Positions 8,579 through 17,435 of a DNA stretch of 64,000 nucleotides are shown here, piece by piece. Numbering within the stretch: the stretch's first letter is position 1; each line of letters starts with the position of its first letter. Origin of the DNA: Shimia abyssi (GTDB lineage Bacteria; Pseudomonadota; Alphaproteobacteria; Rhodobacterales; Rhodobacteraceae); the NCBI RefSeq assembly GCF_003014475.1, contig NZ_PYGJ01000008.1:1-64000 (forward strand), given 5' to 3'. The position numbers and the translations under genes were made by a program. Under the pieces are notes generated by a model. It saw only the letters and a program-made list of their open reading frames with translations, did no database searches and was not told where the DNA came from.

Positions 8579-10455
8579 AACAGATTGAAGGTATCAACGA
8601 TTTTGTCGTCAAATTCGCCAATGTGAACGGCACCGGATCGGCGTCGGCCAACCATTTGTTTGCCAAGGCGATTTTCCGGATGGGTATTCCGGTGAGTCCG
8701 CGTAACATCTTTCCCAGTAATATTCAGGGTCTGCCCACGTGGTACGAAGTCCGTGTGAGCAAGAACGGGTATCTCGGGCGGCGTGGTGGCGTGGACATGA
8801 TGGTCTGTGTCAATCCACAGAGCATGGAAAAGGATGTCGCGAGTGTCGAACCGGGGGGGTATTTCCTTTATGACTCGACCAAGCCGCTGGCCAGTCATCT
8901 GAAACGCGATGACGTCACCTATCTGGGTGTTCCGCTGACCGAGATGTGTATGCGTGAATATTCAGTGCCACGCCTGCAACAGCTGCTAAAAAACGTGGTT
9001 TATGTGGGCGCGATGGCGGCATTGTTGGATATTCATTTTCCGGTGCTCAAGGATCTGCTCAATGATCAGTTCAAGGGCAAGGAAAAGCTGATTTCGTCAA
9101 ACGTTCAGGCGTTGGAGATGGGGTATCAGTTTGCCAAGGAAAACTTTCAATGCCCGTTGCCGATCCGGTTGGAAAAGGGTGGCAATGTTGCGCCGCATAT
9201 CCTTGAGACGCCGCATATCCTGATGAATGGGAACACAGCGGCGGCGCTGGGGGCGATTTATGGCGGGGCCACGGTGGCCGCGTGGTATCCAATTACGCCA
9301 TCCACGTCGGTGGTGGATGCCTTTGCCAAATATGCCGAGAGGATGCGGATTGATCCGGGCAGCGGCAAAAAGAACTTTGCCATTGTGCAGGCCGAAGATG
9401 AGCTGGCGGCGATGGGAATGGTTGTCGGGGCGAGCTGGAACGGGGCGCGATCCTTTACCGCGACGTCCGGGCCGGGTTTGTCGCTGATGAGCGAGTTTCT
9501 GGGGCTGGCCTATTTTGCCGAGGTGCCAGTGGTGTTGATCGACGTTCAGCGGTCTGGACCGTCGACGGGGATGCCGACGCGTAGTCAGCAGTCGGATATT
9601 CTGGCGGCGGCTTATGCTAGCCACGGCGATACAAAGCAGGTTCTGCTTTTCCCGGCCACGCCGCGCGAATGTTTTGACATGACGGTTGATGCGTTTGACC
9701 TGTCCGAGCAGTTGCAGACGCCGGTGATTATGATGAGTGATCTTGATCTGGGGATGAACGACTGGATGTCGCCACCTCTGGAGTGGGACGACAATTACGA
9801 GATGAAACGCGGCAAGGTGCTGGATGGCGAAGGGCTGGACAGTGTCGAGACATGGGGCCGTTATCTGGACGTGGATGGCGACGGGATTTGCTATCGTACA
9901 TTGCCGGGCGCGCATCCGAGCAAAGGGGCGTATTTTACGCGCGGGTCCTCCAAGGATGAAATGGCGATCTATTCTGAGAGTGGCGACGACTATGTGCAGA
10001 ATGTCGACCGGTTGCTGCGCAAGTTCGAGACGGCAAAGGGATATGTGCCCAAACCAAAGACACACCCACCGATTGAGGTAAAAAGGCCGAAGACGGACCT
10101 AAAGCTGGGGGCGTTGTTCTTTGGAACGTCGGCGTCGCCGTCCTATGAAGCGGTCGAGATTCTGGCAGAAGAGGGCTATCCGATTGATACGATGCGGATC
10201 CGGGCGTTTCCCTTTCATGAAAGCCTTGATCAGTTCATTCACGACCATGACATGGTGTTTGTGATTGAGCAGAACCGCGACGGGCAGATGCGGCAGTTGA
10301 TCATGAACGAGTGTCAGATCGCGCCGAGCCATTTGACGTCGGTTCTGAATTACTCGGGCACGCCGATCACCGCGCGCCATATCGCACAACAGATCAGAGA
10401 AGCGCTGGACACGAGAAGCGCCGATATTGTGCCGCTGCACAAGGAGACCGCCTGA
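8575..10455 (+). CDS. korA: 2-oxoacid:acceptor oxidoreductase, alpha subunit with fused gamma domain (KorA-like)
   Basis: A 626-residue protein with an N-terminal gamma domain (about 1-200, including GINDFVVKFANVNGTGSAS) followed by the pyrimidine-binding and C-terminal domains of the alpha subunit (ITPSTSVVDAFA, AEDELAAMGMVVGASWNGAR, TATSGPGLSLMSEF). Such enzymes reversibly oxidise 2-oxoacids to acyl-CoA with a low-potential acceptor. The gamma-alpha fusion is typical of 2-oxoglutarate-type enzymes. The ATG at 8575 overlaps the upstream TGA; an earlier in-frame start is inside the previous gene. Substrate (2-oxoglutarate, pyruvate or branched 2-oxoacids) cannot be fixed from sequence alone. 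Confidence 0.88.
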   Translation: MKQIEGINDFVVKFANVNGTGSASANHLFAKAIFRMGIPVSPRNIFPSNIQGLPTWYEVRVSKNGYLGRRGGVDMMVCVNPQSMEKDVASVEPGGYFLYDSTKPLASHLKRDDVTYLGVPLTEMCMREYSVPRLQQLLKNVVYVGAMAALLDIHFPVLKDLLNDQFKGKEKLISSNVQALEMGYQFAKENFQCPLPIRLEKGGNVAPHILETPHILMNGNTAAALGAIYGGATVAAWYPITPSTSVVDAFAKYAERMRIDPGSGKKNFAIVQAEDELAAMGMVVGASWNGARSFTATSGPGLSLMSEFLGLAYFAEVPVVLIDVQRSGPSTGMPTRSQQSDILAAAYASHGDTKQVLLFPATPRECFDMTVDAFDLSEQLQTPVIMMSDLDLGMNDWMSPPLEWDDNYEMKRGKVLDGEGLDSVETWGRYLDVDGDGICYRTLPGAHPSKGAYFTRGSSKDEMAIYSESGDDYVQNVDRLLRKFETAKGYVPKPKTHPPIEVKRPKTDLKLGALFFGTSASPSYEAVEILAEEGYPIDTMRIRAFPFHESLDQFIHDHDMVFVIEQNRDGQMRQLIMNECQIAPSHLTSVLNYSGTPITARHIAQQIREALDTRSADIVPLHKETA

Positions 10456-11504
10456 TGTCTTATATCAAGCCAACATTCCGCCACCCGCGCCTGCCGACGA
10501 ACCGGCTGGGTTATACGGTTGCTGATTATGACGGGTCGATTTCGACGCTATGCGCCGGGTGCGGGCATGACAGCATTTCTGCCGCCATTCGCAACGCCTG
10601 TTTCGAAAGCGCCATTCCGCCACATCGAATTGCCAAGATTTCCGGCATTGGGTGTTCGTCGAAGATGCCGACGTATTTTCTGGGCAAAAGCCACGGGTTC
10701 AATTCGGTGCATGGGCGGATGCCGTCGGTGGCGACGGGGGCCAGTCTGGGCAATCGCAATCTGACCTATATCGGCGTGTCGGGTGACGGGGATACCGCGT
10801 CGATTGGCATGGGGCAGTTTGTGCATTTGATCCGGCGCAATGTGAACATGACCTATATCGTGGCCAATAACGGCTGTTATGGCCTGACCAAAGGACAGGA
10901 CAGCGCCACGGCTGACCTTGGGTCGGTGGCCAAGGGCGGGGCGGTGAACCCGTTTGACGGGATCGACCTTGGATCGTTGGCGGTGCTGCAAGGCGCGAGT
11001 TTTGTGGCGCGGTCGTTTTCCGGGGACAAGGCGCAGCTTGAGCCGCTTATTCGGGCGGCGATGGCGCATAAGGGGTTTGCCTTTATCGACGTGGTCAGCC
11101 CCTGTGTCACGTTCAACAACCACAATGGATCAACCAAGAGCTATTCGGAAACACGGGACCATCTGGATGCAATGCCGTTGGATTTTGTGCCGATGCGAGA
11201 AGAAATTCGCACCCAGTATGATGAGGGCACCACCCAGAATGTGACCTTGCATGACGGGTCGGTCATTCATTTGCACAAGGCTGACTCGAGCTATAAAACC
11301 GATGATCGCAACGGGGCCATGGCAGCAGTGCAAAAAGCCAAAGACGAGGGACGGATTTTGACCGGCCTTTTGTATCTGGACCCCGATACGCAGGATTTGA
11401 ACCAGAATATCAGTCTGGCGACCCGCCCGCTGAATGAACTGGGCAAGGATGAACTGTGCCCCGGCAGCAAAGTATTGGACAGTATAAATGAAGGGTTGCG
11501 ATAA
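10455..11504 (+). CDS. korB: 2-oxoacid:acceptor oxidoreductase, beta subunit (KorB-like)
   Basis: A 349-residue thiamine-diphosphate-binding subunit. Cluster and ThDP features are present: CAGC at 33-36, the third cysteine in GIGCSSK, and the GDGD motif followed by GQFVHLIRRN and ANNGCYGLTKGQ. ATG 10455 shares one base with the alpha-subunit TGA (TGATG), so the two subunits are translationally coupled, as expected for a stoichiometric complex. The C-terminal region (FVPMREEIRTQYDEG) is typical of KorB. It is the final gene of the operon; a 151-bp gap follows. Confidence 0.9.
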   Translation: MSYIKPTFRHPRLPTNRLGYTVADYDGSISTLCAGCGHDSISAAIRNACFESAIPPHRIAKISGIGCSSKMPTYFLGKSHGFNSVHGRMPSVATGASLGNRNLTYIGVSGDGDTASIGMGQFVHLIRRNVNMTYIVANNGCYGLTKGQDSATADLGSVAKGGAVNPFDGIDLGSLAVLQGASFVARSFSGDKAQLEPLIRAAMAHKGFAFIDVVSPCVTFNNHNGSTKSYSETRDHLDAMPLDFVPMREEIRTQYDEGTTQNVTLHDGSVIHLHKADSSYKTDDRNGAMAAVQKAKDEGRILTGLLYLDPDTQDLNQNISLATRPLNELGKDELCPGSKVLDSINEGLR

Positions 11505-11580
11505 GGGCCTGACCGCGTTCGTTGCCACCCGAGCGTTTGCATCTTAAAGGAGATCACGAGGTACCAGTACTTTCGTGGAA

Positions 11581-11608
11581 TTGACGTATTTCGCACAGCA
11601 CAATAGCG
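11581..11608 (+). promoter_or_regulatory. weak candidate promoter before the SYLF protein gene
   Basis: TTGACG at 11581-11586 is a good -35 hexamer. The -10 region is poor (ATAGCG at 11603-11608, 16-nt spacer). It lies about 50 bp before the ATG at 11656, in a gap with no other gene. Treat as tentative. Confidence 0.3.
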
Positions 11609-11655
11609 GTTTCTCACTTGGATATTTTTTGAATTTTTTCTAGGGGAGACGACAA

Positions 11656-12657
11656 ATGCGTCGAATTAGTCGTGCACGTGTGTTTTTGGGTGGTGTTGGC
11701 CTGTCGATGATGGCCACAATGTCAGCCGCGCAATCTGCAGCACAGGATCAGATGGTCGAAGGCTGGACAATACTGCGGCACCAGGAAACTGGTGCTTGCG
11801 TGATGGAGAAGGTCAACGAGGATGGTTATCTGTTCCGGGTGGGCAAAACCGAAGTTGGCGGGCGGTTTGAATATGTGGCCGTTTATACCAAGGATGAAAG
11901 CGTTCGGATCTATGGCAACGTGGCCGAAGACGTCGTGATCGACATGGACGGCCTGCGATTCCCATCGCGGGCAGTGGGTGATTTTCGCGATGACGGGTAT
12001 CGTGGCATGTACGTCAAAACAGAAGACCCGGCCTTCTCGGAAGCCTTGGCGCGAAAATACGTGATGACAGTGAACCCCGACACGGATGAGCCGTTTGCCA
12101 TCAGTCTGGACGGGACGTTTAAGGCCATGGAGGCCGTGAATGATTGTGAGGCGGCCAGCGCGGCGGCGGCCAGTGTTGGGGATGACGGCAAACGCGGCGA
12201 GCTGGTGGCGGCATCACAGGCGGCATGGGGTTCGTTGTTGTCCCAAAATGGGCGCGCAGCGGAGTTGGCGACGAAGGCCAGCGCAGCGCTGGTGTTCCCG
12301 GAAGTCGCCAAATTCGGACTGGGTGTCGGGGGTGAGCGCGGCAATGGTGTGCTGTTCGAAGGTGATCAGGTTGCGGGGTTCTACCGAACGAGTTCGGTAT
12401 CTGTTGGCGCACAGGCCGGGGTTCAGACCTATGGCTATGCGATCATGTTCATGACAGCTGAGGCGCTAGAGCGGTTCAAATCCAAGCGTGGCTATGAGCT
12501 GGGCGTGGATGGATCCATCGCCGTGGTCGAAGCTGGGGTCACGGCAGAAATCGATACGACGAATATCACTACGGACACTGTTGCCTTTGTATTCGACGAA
12601 AAGGGTTTGATGGCGAGTGCGGCGGTCGAAGGATCGCGGATCAAGCCGATCGATTGA
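11656..12657 (+). CDS. secreted protein with C-terminal SYLF (Ysc84) domain
   Basis: A 333-residue protein with a signal peptide (about 1-30, ending near SAAQSAAQ). A first domain (about 34-170) has two cysteines (ETGACVME and VNDCEAA) and loosely recalls the IalB-type fold. The last 140 residues form an SYLF/Ysc84 domain: AWGSLLSQNGRAAELATKAS, LVFPEVAKFGLGVGGERG, and repeated glycine-rich beta strands ending in DEKGLMASAAVEG. SYLF domains bind phosphoinositide lipids in eukaryotes and are secreted in bacteria without a settled function. It has its own strong terminator and no partner gene. The SYLF call is firm; the N-terminal call is weak. Confidence 0.78.
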   Translation: MRRISRARVFLGGVGLSMMATMSAAQSAAQDQMVEGWTILRHQETGACVMEKVNEDGYLFRVGKTEVGGRFEYVAVYTKDESVRIYGNVAEDVVIDMDGLRFPSRAVGDFRDDGYRGMYVKTEDPAFSEALARKYVMTVNPDTDEPFAISLDGTFKAMEAVNDCEAASAAAASVGDDGKRGELVAASQAAWGSLLSQNGRAAELATKASAALVFPEVAKFGLGVGGERGNGVLFEGDQVAGFYRTSSVSVGAQAGVQTYGYAIMFMTAEALERFKSKRGYELGVDGSIAVVEAGVTAEIDTTNITTDTVAFVFDEKGLMASAAVEGSRIKPID

Positions 12658-12678
12658 TCCGTTGAAGAAAGAAGTTCG

Positions 12679-12712
12679 GCGGCGGGGCCTGGCCCCGCCG
12701 TCACTTTTTTTG
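12679..12712 (+). terminator. intrinsic terminator after the SYLF protein gene
   Basis: A G+C-rich hairpin (arms GGCGGGG at 12681-12687 and CCCCGCC at 12693-12699, with one further C-G pair outside) is followed by TCACTTTTTTT. It ends the SYLF transcript just before the rnpB promoter. Confidence 0.85.
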
Positions 12713-12746
12713 TTTACGCCTTAAGCGGCGCGACTGATCTGAGTGA

Positions 12747-12775
12747 TTGACGCAGCAGTCACAACTGCTTATCCC
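12747..12775 (+). promoter_or_regulatory. promoter of rnpB
   Basis: TTGACG at 12747-12752 and TATCCC at 12770-12775 are separated by 17 nt. The predicted transcription start, 6-7 nt further on, coincides with the first base of the RNase P RNA P1 helix at 12782, which supports the assignment. Confidence 0.65.
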
Positions 12776-12780
12776 GACCG

Positions 12781-13171
12781 AGCGCAGAGGGCTGGATGGC
12801 CGCGGGGGCAACTCCGAGGAAAGTCCGGACTCCACAAGGCAATGGTGCCGGGTAACGCCCGGCCGGGGCAACCCGAGGGAAAGCGCCACAGAGAACAGAC
12901 CGCCTTTGGCCACCCGCAAGGGGCGCCGAGGTAAGGGTGAAACGGTGGAGTAAGAGACCACCGCGCCCCTGGCAACAGGGGTGGCACGGCAAGCCCCACC
13001 AGGAGCAATGCCAAATAGGGACCGCGCGTGAGCAATCACAGGGGCGTCTTGCCCCGAGCAGGTCCGGGTTGGCAGCTAGAGGGCGTCTGGTAACAGGCGC
13101 TCAAGATGAATGGTCATCGGCCACGGGGCAACCTGTGGTGACAAAATCCGGCTTACAGGTCCTCTGCGCAA
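12781..13171 (+). ncRNA. rnpB: RNase P RNA, bacterial class A
   Basis: The catalytic RNA that matures tRNA 5' ends. The terminal P1 helix is GCGCAGAGG (12782-12790) paired with CCTCTGCGC (13161-13169), a perfect 9 bp. Hallmark conserved blocks are present in order: GAGGAAAGTCCGGACTCCAC at about 12816, GGTAAGGGTGAAACGGTG at about 12931, GTCCGGGTTGGCAGCTAGAG at about 13062, AGATGAATGGTCATC at about 13105 and ACAAAATCCGGCTTACAGG at 13141. The overall size of about 390 nt and the compact stems are as in alphaproteobacteria. Open frames across it on both strands are artefacts. A clear U-rich terminator is not seen; the run TGCTTTT at 13177 may be part of the processed end. Confidence 0.97.
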
Positions 13172-13250
13172 ATACCTGCTTTTGACGCGGCGACGATGCT
13201 GACAGTAATGCGTGTGTCGCGGTAGGCTGAGCGAGAGAGCAGGAGGCATC

Positions 13251-13937
13251 ATGACATTTGTCGAAGAAATTGCGCTGCGCCAATCGGTGAGGTTGGTGTT
13301 ATTGGTTGTCGGGGCGCTGGGTGCGTTGGTTTACCTGCTATTCTTTTGCCATCGCGAGAGGGGATGGGCGCGGGTGCTGTTCAAGGTCATACCCATGCCT
13401 GCCTTTGCCGGGGCGGCGGTTGTCAGTTTTGGCAATCCGTTGGTGATCTGGGGGCTGGCCTTGTCGGCAGTGGGCGACGTCGCGCTAACGCGCAAGAGGG
13501 ATCGTTGGTTTCTGATCGGTCTGGTGGCGTTTGCCTGCGCGCATTTGGCCTATATCGCGCATTTCATTGAACTTTCTGGCGGGGTGTTTCCGGGCTTTAC
13601 GCTTTCGGTGGCGGTTGTGCTGGTGTTGGCGGCGTCGACAGAGGTGTGGCTGACGCCGCATACGGGCGGGTTGAGATGGCCCGTGCGGGGGTATGTTGTG
13701 CTGATCGCGGCGATGGGGATCACCGCGTTATCGCTCCCTTCGGCACCTTTGGCTACAATTGGCGCGATGCTGTTTATCGCCTCGGACACGTTATTGGCGG
13801 TGCTGCTTTTTCGAATGAACGATGCATCGCGCTGGCAACGCCCGATGTCGATGGCGCTGTGGTTGTTTTACGCGAGTGGGCAGTTCCTGATCCTTGCCGG
13901 GGTGGGGTGGTCAACGCCGCTCTTTCAAATCGGGTAA
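13251..13937 (+). CDS. lysoplasmalogenase (YhhN family) membrane protein
   Basis: A 228-residue protein with about eight hydrophobic helices and the YhhN pattern (MPAFAGAAV, GLALSAVGDVALTRK, FLIGLVAFACAHLAYIAHF). Family members hydrolyse lysoplasmalogens or transport them; the bacterial substrate is less clear. ATG 13251 is chosen because AGGAGG lies at 13241-13246; the frame opens upstream without a ribosome site. It stands between rnpB and ftsY and ends 38 bp before ftsY. Confidence 0.8.
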   Translation: MTFVEEIALRQSVRLVLLVVGALGALVYLLFFCHRERGWARVLFKVIPMPAFAGAAVVSFGNPLVIWGLALSAVGDVALTRKRDRWFLIGLVAFACAHLAYIAHFIELSGGVFPGFTLSVAVVLVLAASTEVWLTPHTGGLRWPVRGYVVLIAAMGITALSLPSAPLATIGAMLFIASDTLLAVLLFRMNDASRWQRPMSMALWLFYASGQFLILAGVGWSTPLFQIG

Positions 13938-13975
13938 ATTCGCTCTAGGTGAGGGGGAGTATTCCCGGAGGCCCC

Positions 13976-15178
13976 ATGGCGTTTTTTTCAAAGCTCAAGG
14001 ACAGGTTGTTCAAGTCATCTTCCAAGCTGGAAGAGGGGCTGGACGCGATTATCGAAGATGGTGGTGCGGAAGAGGTTGTTGAGACAGCCCAAGCGCCGGA
14101 TATCGTAGCAGAGGAATCACCTGTGACCGAGGCGGTTGAGGCCGCTGAAGAACCGCCGGCGCCTGAGCCGGCGATTGAAGAAATGCCGGTTGAGGCAGAG
14201 CCCAAGCCGACACCCACGCCGGTGAAGACTTCCGAGTCTGCTCCGATACCTACGGCGCCGGAGGCCAAACCGGCAGAACCAGCGCCAAAGCCGGGGTTTC
14301 TTGCCCGCCTGACCGGGCGTAGCGTGGCCCCGACCGAAGTACGGCGCGAACTGGATGATGATCTGCTTGAAAGTCTTGAGGAATTGCTGATCGCCTCGGA
14401 CATGGGGGTGGATACAGCATTGCGTGTGACGGCCAATATCGCCGAAGGGCGGTTTGGCAAGAAAGTTTCGACACGTGAGATAAAAGAGTTGCTGGCGGGC
14501 GAAGTGGCGCGGGTTATGGAGCCTGTGGCGCGTCCTATGCCGCTTTATCCATCAAAACCGCAGGTGGTTTTGGTTGTTGGTGTGAATGGATCGGGCAAGA
14601 CCACGACCATAGGCAAGTTGGCGAGCCAATTCCGCGGCGCTGGCAAGAAGGTGGTAATCGCCGCTGGAGACACGTTCCGCGCAGCGGCGGTGGAACAGTT
14701 GCAGGTCTGGGGCGAGCGCGCCGGGGTACCGGTGTTGACCGCGCCTGAGGGGTCGGATCCGGCCAGCCTGGCCTTTGACGCGATGACGCGGGCCGAGGCG
14801 GATGGTGCGGACCTGTTGATGATCGACACAGCCGGACGGTTGCAGAACCGGCAGGATCTGATGGAAGAGCTGGCCAAGATCGTGCGGGTGATCCGCAAGA
14901 AAGACCCGGACGCGCCGCATAACACGCTGTTGGTGCTGGATGCGACAACAGGGCAAAACGCGATCAACCAAGTTCAGACATTCCAAAAGCTGGCGGATGT
15001 ATCGGGCCTTGTGATGACCAAATTGGATGGCACGGCCAAGGGCGGTATCCTCTTGTCTTTGGCGGACAAGTTCGGACTGCCAATCCATGCGATTGGCGTT
15101 GGCGAGCAGATCGACGACCTTGCGCCGTTTGACCCCGAAGAGTTTGCAGCGGCGTTGACGGGGCTGGGGGTTTCCTGA
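13976..15178 (+). CDS. ftsY: signal recognition particle receptor FtsY
   Basis: A 400-residue SRP receptor GTPase that docks SRP-ribosome complexes at the inner membrane. An acidic, Pro/Ala/Glu-rich A domain (about 20-110) is followed by the N domain (ELDDDLLESLEELLIASDMG) and the G domain with GVNGSGKTTTIGKLA, DTFRAAA, DTAGR and TKLDGTAKGG. ATG 13976 follows GGAGG; the frame opens at 13949 without a start signal. The next gene starts 19 bp downstream. Confidence 0.97.
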   Translation: MAFFSKLKDRLFKSSSKLEEGLDAIIEDGGAEEVVETAQAPDIVAEESPVTEAVEAAEEPPAPEPAIEEMPVEAEPKPTPTPVKTSESAPIPTAPEAKPAEPAPKPGFLARLTGRSVAPTEVRRELDDDLLESLEELLIASDMGVDTALRVTANIAEGRFGKKVSTREIKELLAGEVARVMEPVARPMPLYPSKPQVVLVVGVNGSGKTTTIGKLASQFRGAGKKVVIAAGDTFRAAAVEQLQVWGERAGVPVLTAPEGSDPASLAFDAMTRAEADGADLLMIDTAGRLQNRQDLMEELAKIVRVIRKKDPDAPHNTLLVLDATTGQNAINQVQTFQKLADVSGLVMTKLDGTAKGGILLSLADKFGLPIHAIGVGEQIDDLAPFDPEEFAAALTGLGVS

Positions 15179-15197
15179 TCCAAAGCTGGAGCACACC

Positions 15198-16100
15198 ATG
15201 AGTGAATGGCTGATTTCGCTGGAAGGCACCCATGCGGGGCATCAGCTTGCCATGGTGTTAGCGTTGCTGGCGGCGGTATTGCACGCAGTTTTTGGAGCGC
15301 TTCAAAAGGGTCGACATGATCCGTGGCTGACGCGGGGTGCGATTGATTTCTCGTATGGCGCGATGGCGGCGCCGTTCGCGTTTTTTGTTGTGCCGTGGCC
15401 TGAGCCACATATGTGGCCGATCCTTGGCGGCGCTTTTGTGATCCATGTCGGATACAAACTCATGCAGAGCTGGGCCTATACAAAGGGCGCATTTACAGTT
15501 GTTTACCCTGTTGTACGCGGCACCGGGCCGTTTTTCACCGTAATCGGGGCCTATCTGGTGTTTGGTGAGTCTTTCACCGGCATGCAGTGGCTTGGCGTTC
15601 TGGTATTGATGGCCGGTATTCTGGGGCTGGCTGTCTACAATATGGTCTTTATGACCTCTGGGCGTGACACACTGGGCATTGCAATGGTTCTGGCCTTGAT
15701 AACAGGATTATTCGTGGCGCTCTACACGACCTATGACGCCTATGGCATCCGAGCGACGGCGGACCCGTTCACGTTTTTGGCATGGTTTTTCTTAATCGAT
15801 GGATTGTTTTTTCCGGTGCTGGCGTTTCTGCGATGGCGGTCGATGACCGCGCCACCCGCACCTGGGCCGTTGATGGCACGGGGGGTTATCGGCGGGCTGG
15901 TGGCCTTTGCCAGTTTCGGTTCTGTCATGCTAGCGACGCGGTTGGACAAGGTGGGTGAGGCGGCCGTGTTGCGCGAGACATCGACGGTTTTTGCAGCAAT
16001 CATCGGCTGGGTTTTTCTGAAAGAGACGGTTGGACCGCGCCGAGTGGCGTTGATGGCATTGATTGCTGCGGGGGCTGTGATAGTGGAGATGGGAGGCTGA
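15198..16100 (+). CDS. EamA/DMT-family transporter
   Basis: A 300-residue inner-membrane protein with ten predicted helices in two EamA repeats of the drug/metabolite transporter superfamily (for example VIHVGYKLMQSWAYTKGAF, then GVLVLMAGILGLAVYN). The substrate is unknown. It starts 19 bp after ftsY with GGAG upstream and is followed 12 bp later by the septation protein, so ftsY, this gene and the next are probably co-transcribed. Confidence 0.85.
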   Translation: MSEWLISLEGTHAGHQLAMVLALLAAVLHAVFGALQKGRHDPWLTRGAIDFSYGAMAAPFAFFVVPWPEPHMWPILGGAFVIHVGYKLMQSWAYTKGAFTVVYPVVRGTGPFFTVIGAYLVFGESFTGMQWLGVLVLMAGILGLAVYNMVFMTSGRDTLGIAMVLALITGLFVALYTTYDAYGIRATADPFTFLAWFFLIDGLFFPVLAFLRWRSMTAPPAPGPLMARGVIGGLVAFASFGSVMLATRLDKVGEAAVLRETSTVFAAIIGWVFLKETVGPRRVALMALIAAGAVIVEMGG

Positions 16101-16112
16101 CGAGGAACCCAA

Positions 16113-16718
16113 ATGGCTGAGAAACAGGTAAACCCGAAATTGAAGACCCTATTGGAAATGGGCCCGATCGTGATTTTCTTTGTCGCGTACCTTTGGCTGC
16201 GCGAAAAGACATTTGTGATTGGCGGGGTCGAGTATGAAGGGTTTATCATCGTCACCGCCGGGTTTGTGCCGCTGATGATTGTATCATCGCTGGCGTTGTG
16301 GAAGCTGACAGGGCATTTGTCAAAGATGCAGGTTGCGACCCTGGTTCTGGTAGTCGTGTTTGGCGGATTGTCGGTTTGGTTGAACGATGATCGGTTCTTT
16401 AAGATGAAGCCGACGATGATTTACGTGCTGTTCGGCGGCATCCTTGGGTTTGGGTTGCTGCGCGGGCAGAGCTATTTGAAATACGTCATGGACAGCATGT
16501 TGCCGCTGGAAGACGCGGGTTGGATGATACTGACCCGTCGTTTGATGATGTTTTTCCTTGGTCTGGCGGTATTAAACGAAGCGATCTGGCGTACGCAGAG
16601 CACGGACACTTGGGTCTATTTCAAGACCTTTGGCCTGACGGCGGCGATATTTGTGTTTTTCATGACCCAAGGCGGGGTTTTTCAGAAATACGCCAAGGAA
16701 GAAGACACGCCGAGCTAA
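16113..16718 (+). CDS. inner membrane-spanning septation protein A (YciB/IspZ family)
   Basis: A 201-residue polytopic membrane protein of the YciB/septation-protein-A family. It has the characteristic KTLLEMGPIVIFFVAYLW at the N-terminus, KMKPTMIYVLFGGILGFGL in the middle, and WRTQSTDTWVYFKTFGL towards the end. Members interact with cell elongation and division proteins and affect envelope integrity. It follows an EamA gene by 12 bp. The name IspZ is historical and carries no biochemical meaning. Confidence 0.88.
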   Translation: MAEKQVNPKLKTLLEMGPIVIFFVAYLWLREKTFVIGGVEYEGFIIVTAGFVPLMIVSSLALWKLTGHLSKMQVATLVLVVVFGGLSVWLNDDRFFKMKPTMIYVLFGGILGFGLLRGQSYLKYVMDSMLPLEDAGWMILTRRLMMFFLGLAVLNEAIWRTQSTDTWVYFKTFGLTAAIFVFFMTQGGVFQKYAKEEDTPS

Positions 16719-16725
16719 GTCTGGA

Positions 16726-17415
16726 TCAGGCGGGGTCTGGGAACAGATCCGCCTGAACCCACGTGTCTGAGCGATCGCCGCGTATGTCAGCGTGTAGTGC
16801 TCGCCCGCGGCGCAAGGCAGGGCGATTCCAAAGTGTTTTGAGCCAGCGCGCCATGTGCGGTTTGTCATCCAAAGTCTGTTCCTGACCCTGCCAAAGCGAC
16901 GCCCAACCCCATGTTGCCATGTCGGCAATGGAGTAGAAATCACCCGCCAGATATTCGTTTTCAGCAAGGCGCCGGTCGAGCACGCCATAAAGGCGGGCGG
17001 TTTCGGAGCGGTAGCGATCCTTGGCGTAGGCGATATTTTCGGGGGCGTATTTCAGGAAATGGTGGGTTTGACCGGCCATCGGCCCAACGCCACCCATTTG
17101 CCAGTTCAGCCATTCTTCGACAGCGACGCGATCTCGTTCGGTTTCGCCGTAATACGCACCGGTTTTGCGGGCGAGGTAAATCAGGATGGCGCCGCTTTCG
17201 AACACTGAAATTGGTTCACCGCCGGGGCCATCGGCATCGACAATGGCGGGCATACGATTGTTGGGCGCGATTTTCAGGAAATCAGGCGCAAACTGGTCAC
17301 CTTTGCCGATATTAATCAGGTGGGTCTGATAGGTGAGCCCCATTTCCTCGAGTGCGATGGAGATTTTCCAGCCGTTGGGGGTGGGCCAGTAATAAAGGTC
17401 GATTGGGTTGGTCAT
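16726..17415 (-). CDS. glutathione S-transferase family protein (YfcG/YghU-like)
   Basis: A 229-residue cytoplasmic GST. The N-terminal thioredoxin-like domain contains YYWPTPNGWKISIALEE and the cis-proline and glutathione-binding segment NRMPAIVDADG...VFESGAILIYLA. The C-terminal helical domain (about 90-210) includes EWLNWQMGGVGPMAGQ and the SIADMATWGWA motif. The active-site region TPNGWK matches the YfcG/YghU (Nu-class) group, which has disulfide reductase activity. The start at 17415 is preceded by GGAG; a longer frame to 17439 lacks one. It ends 7 bp from the convergent septation protein gene. Confidence 0.87.
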   Translation of the reverse strand: MTNPIDLYYWPTPNGWKISIALEEMGLTYQTHLINIGKGDQFAPDFLKIAPNNRMPAIVDADGPGGEPISVFESGAILIYLARKTGAYYGETERDRVAVEEWLNWQMGGVGPMAGQTHHFLKYAPENIAYAKDRYRSETARLYGVLDRRLAENEYLAGDFYSIADMATWGWASLWQGQEQTLDDKPHMARWLKTLWNRPALRRGRALHADIRGDRSDTWVQADLFPDPA

Positions 17416-17435
17416 GCTGCGCTCCGTTTGAGCGT

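Noticed and set aside
12701-13039. Open frames on both strands in the rnpB region
   Set aside because: The region is fully explained by RNase P RNA; the frames have low-complexity Gly/Pro/Arg composition and no conserved domain.
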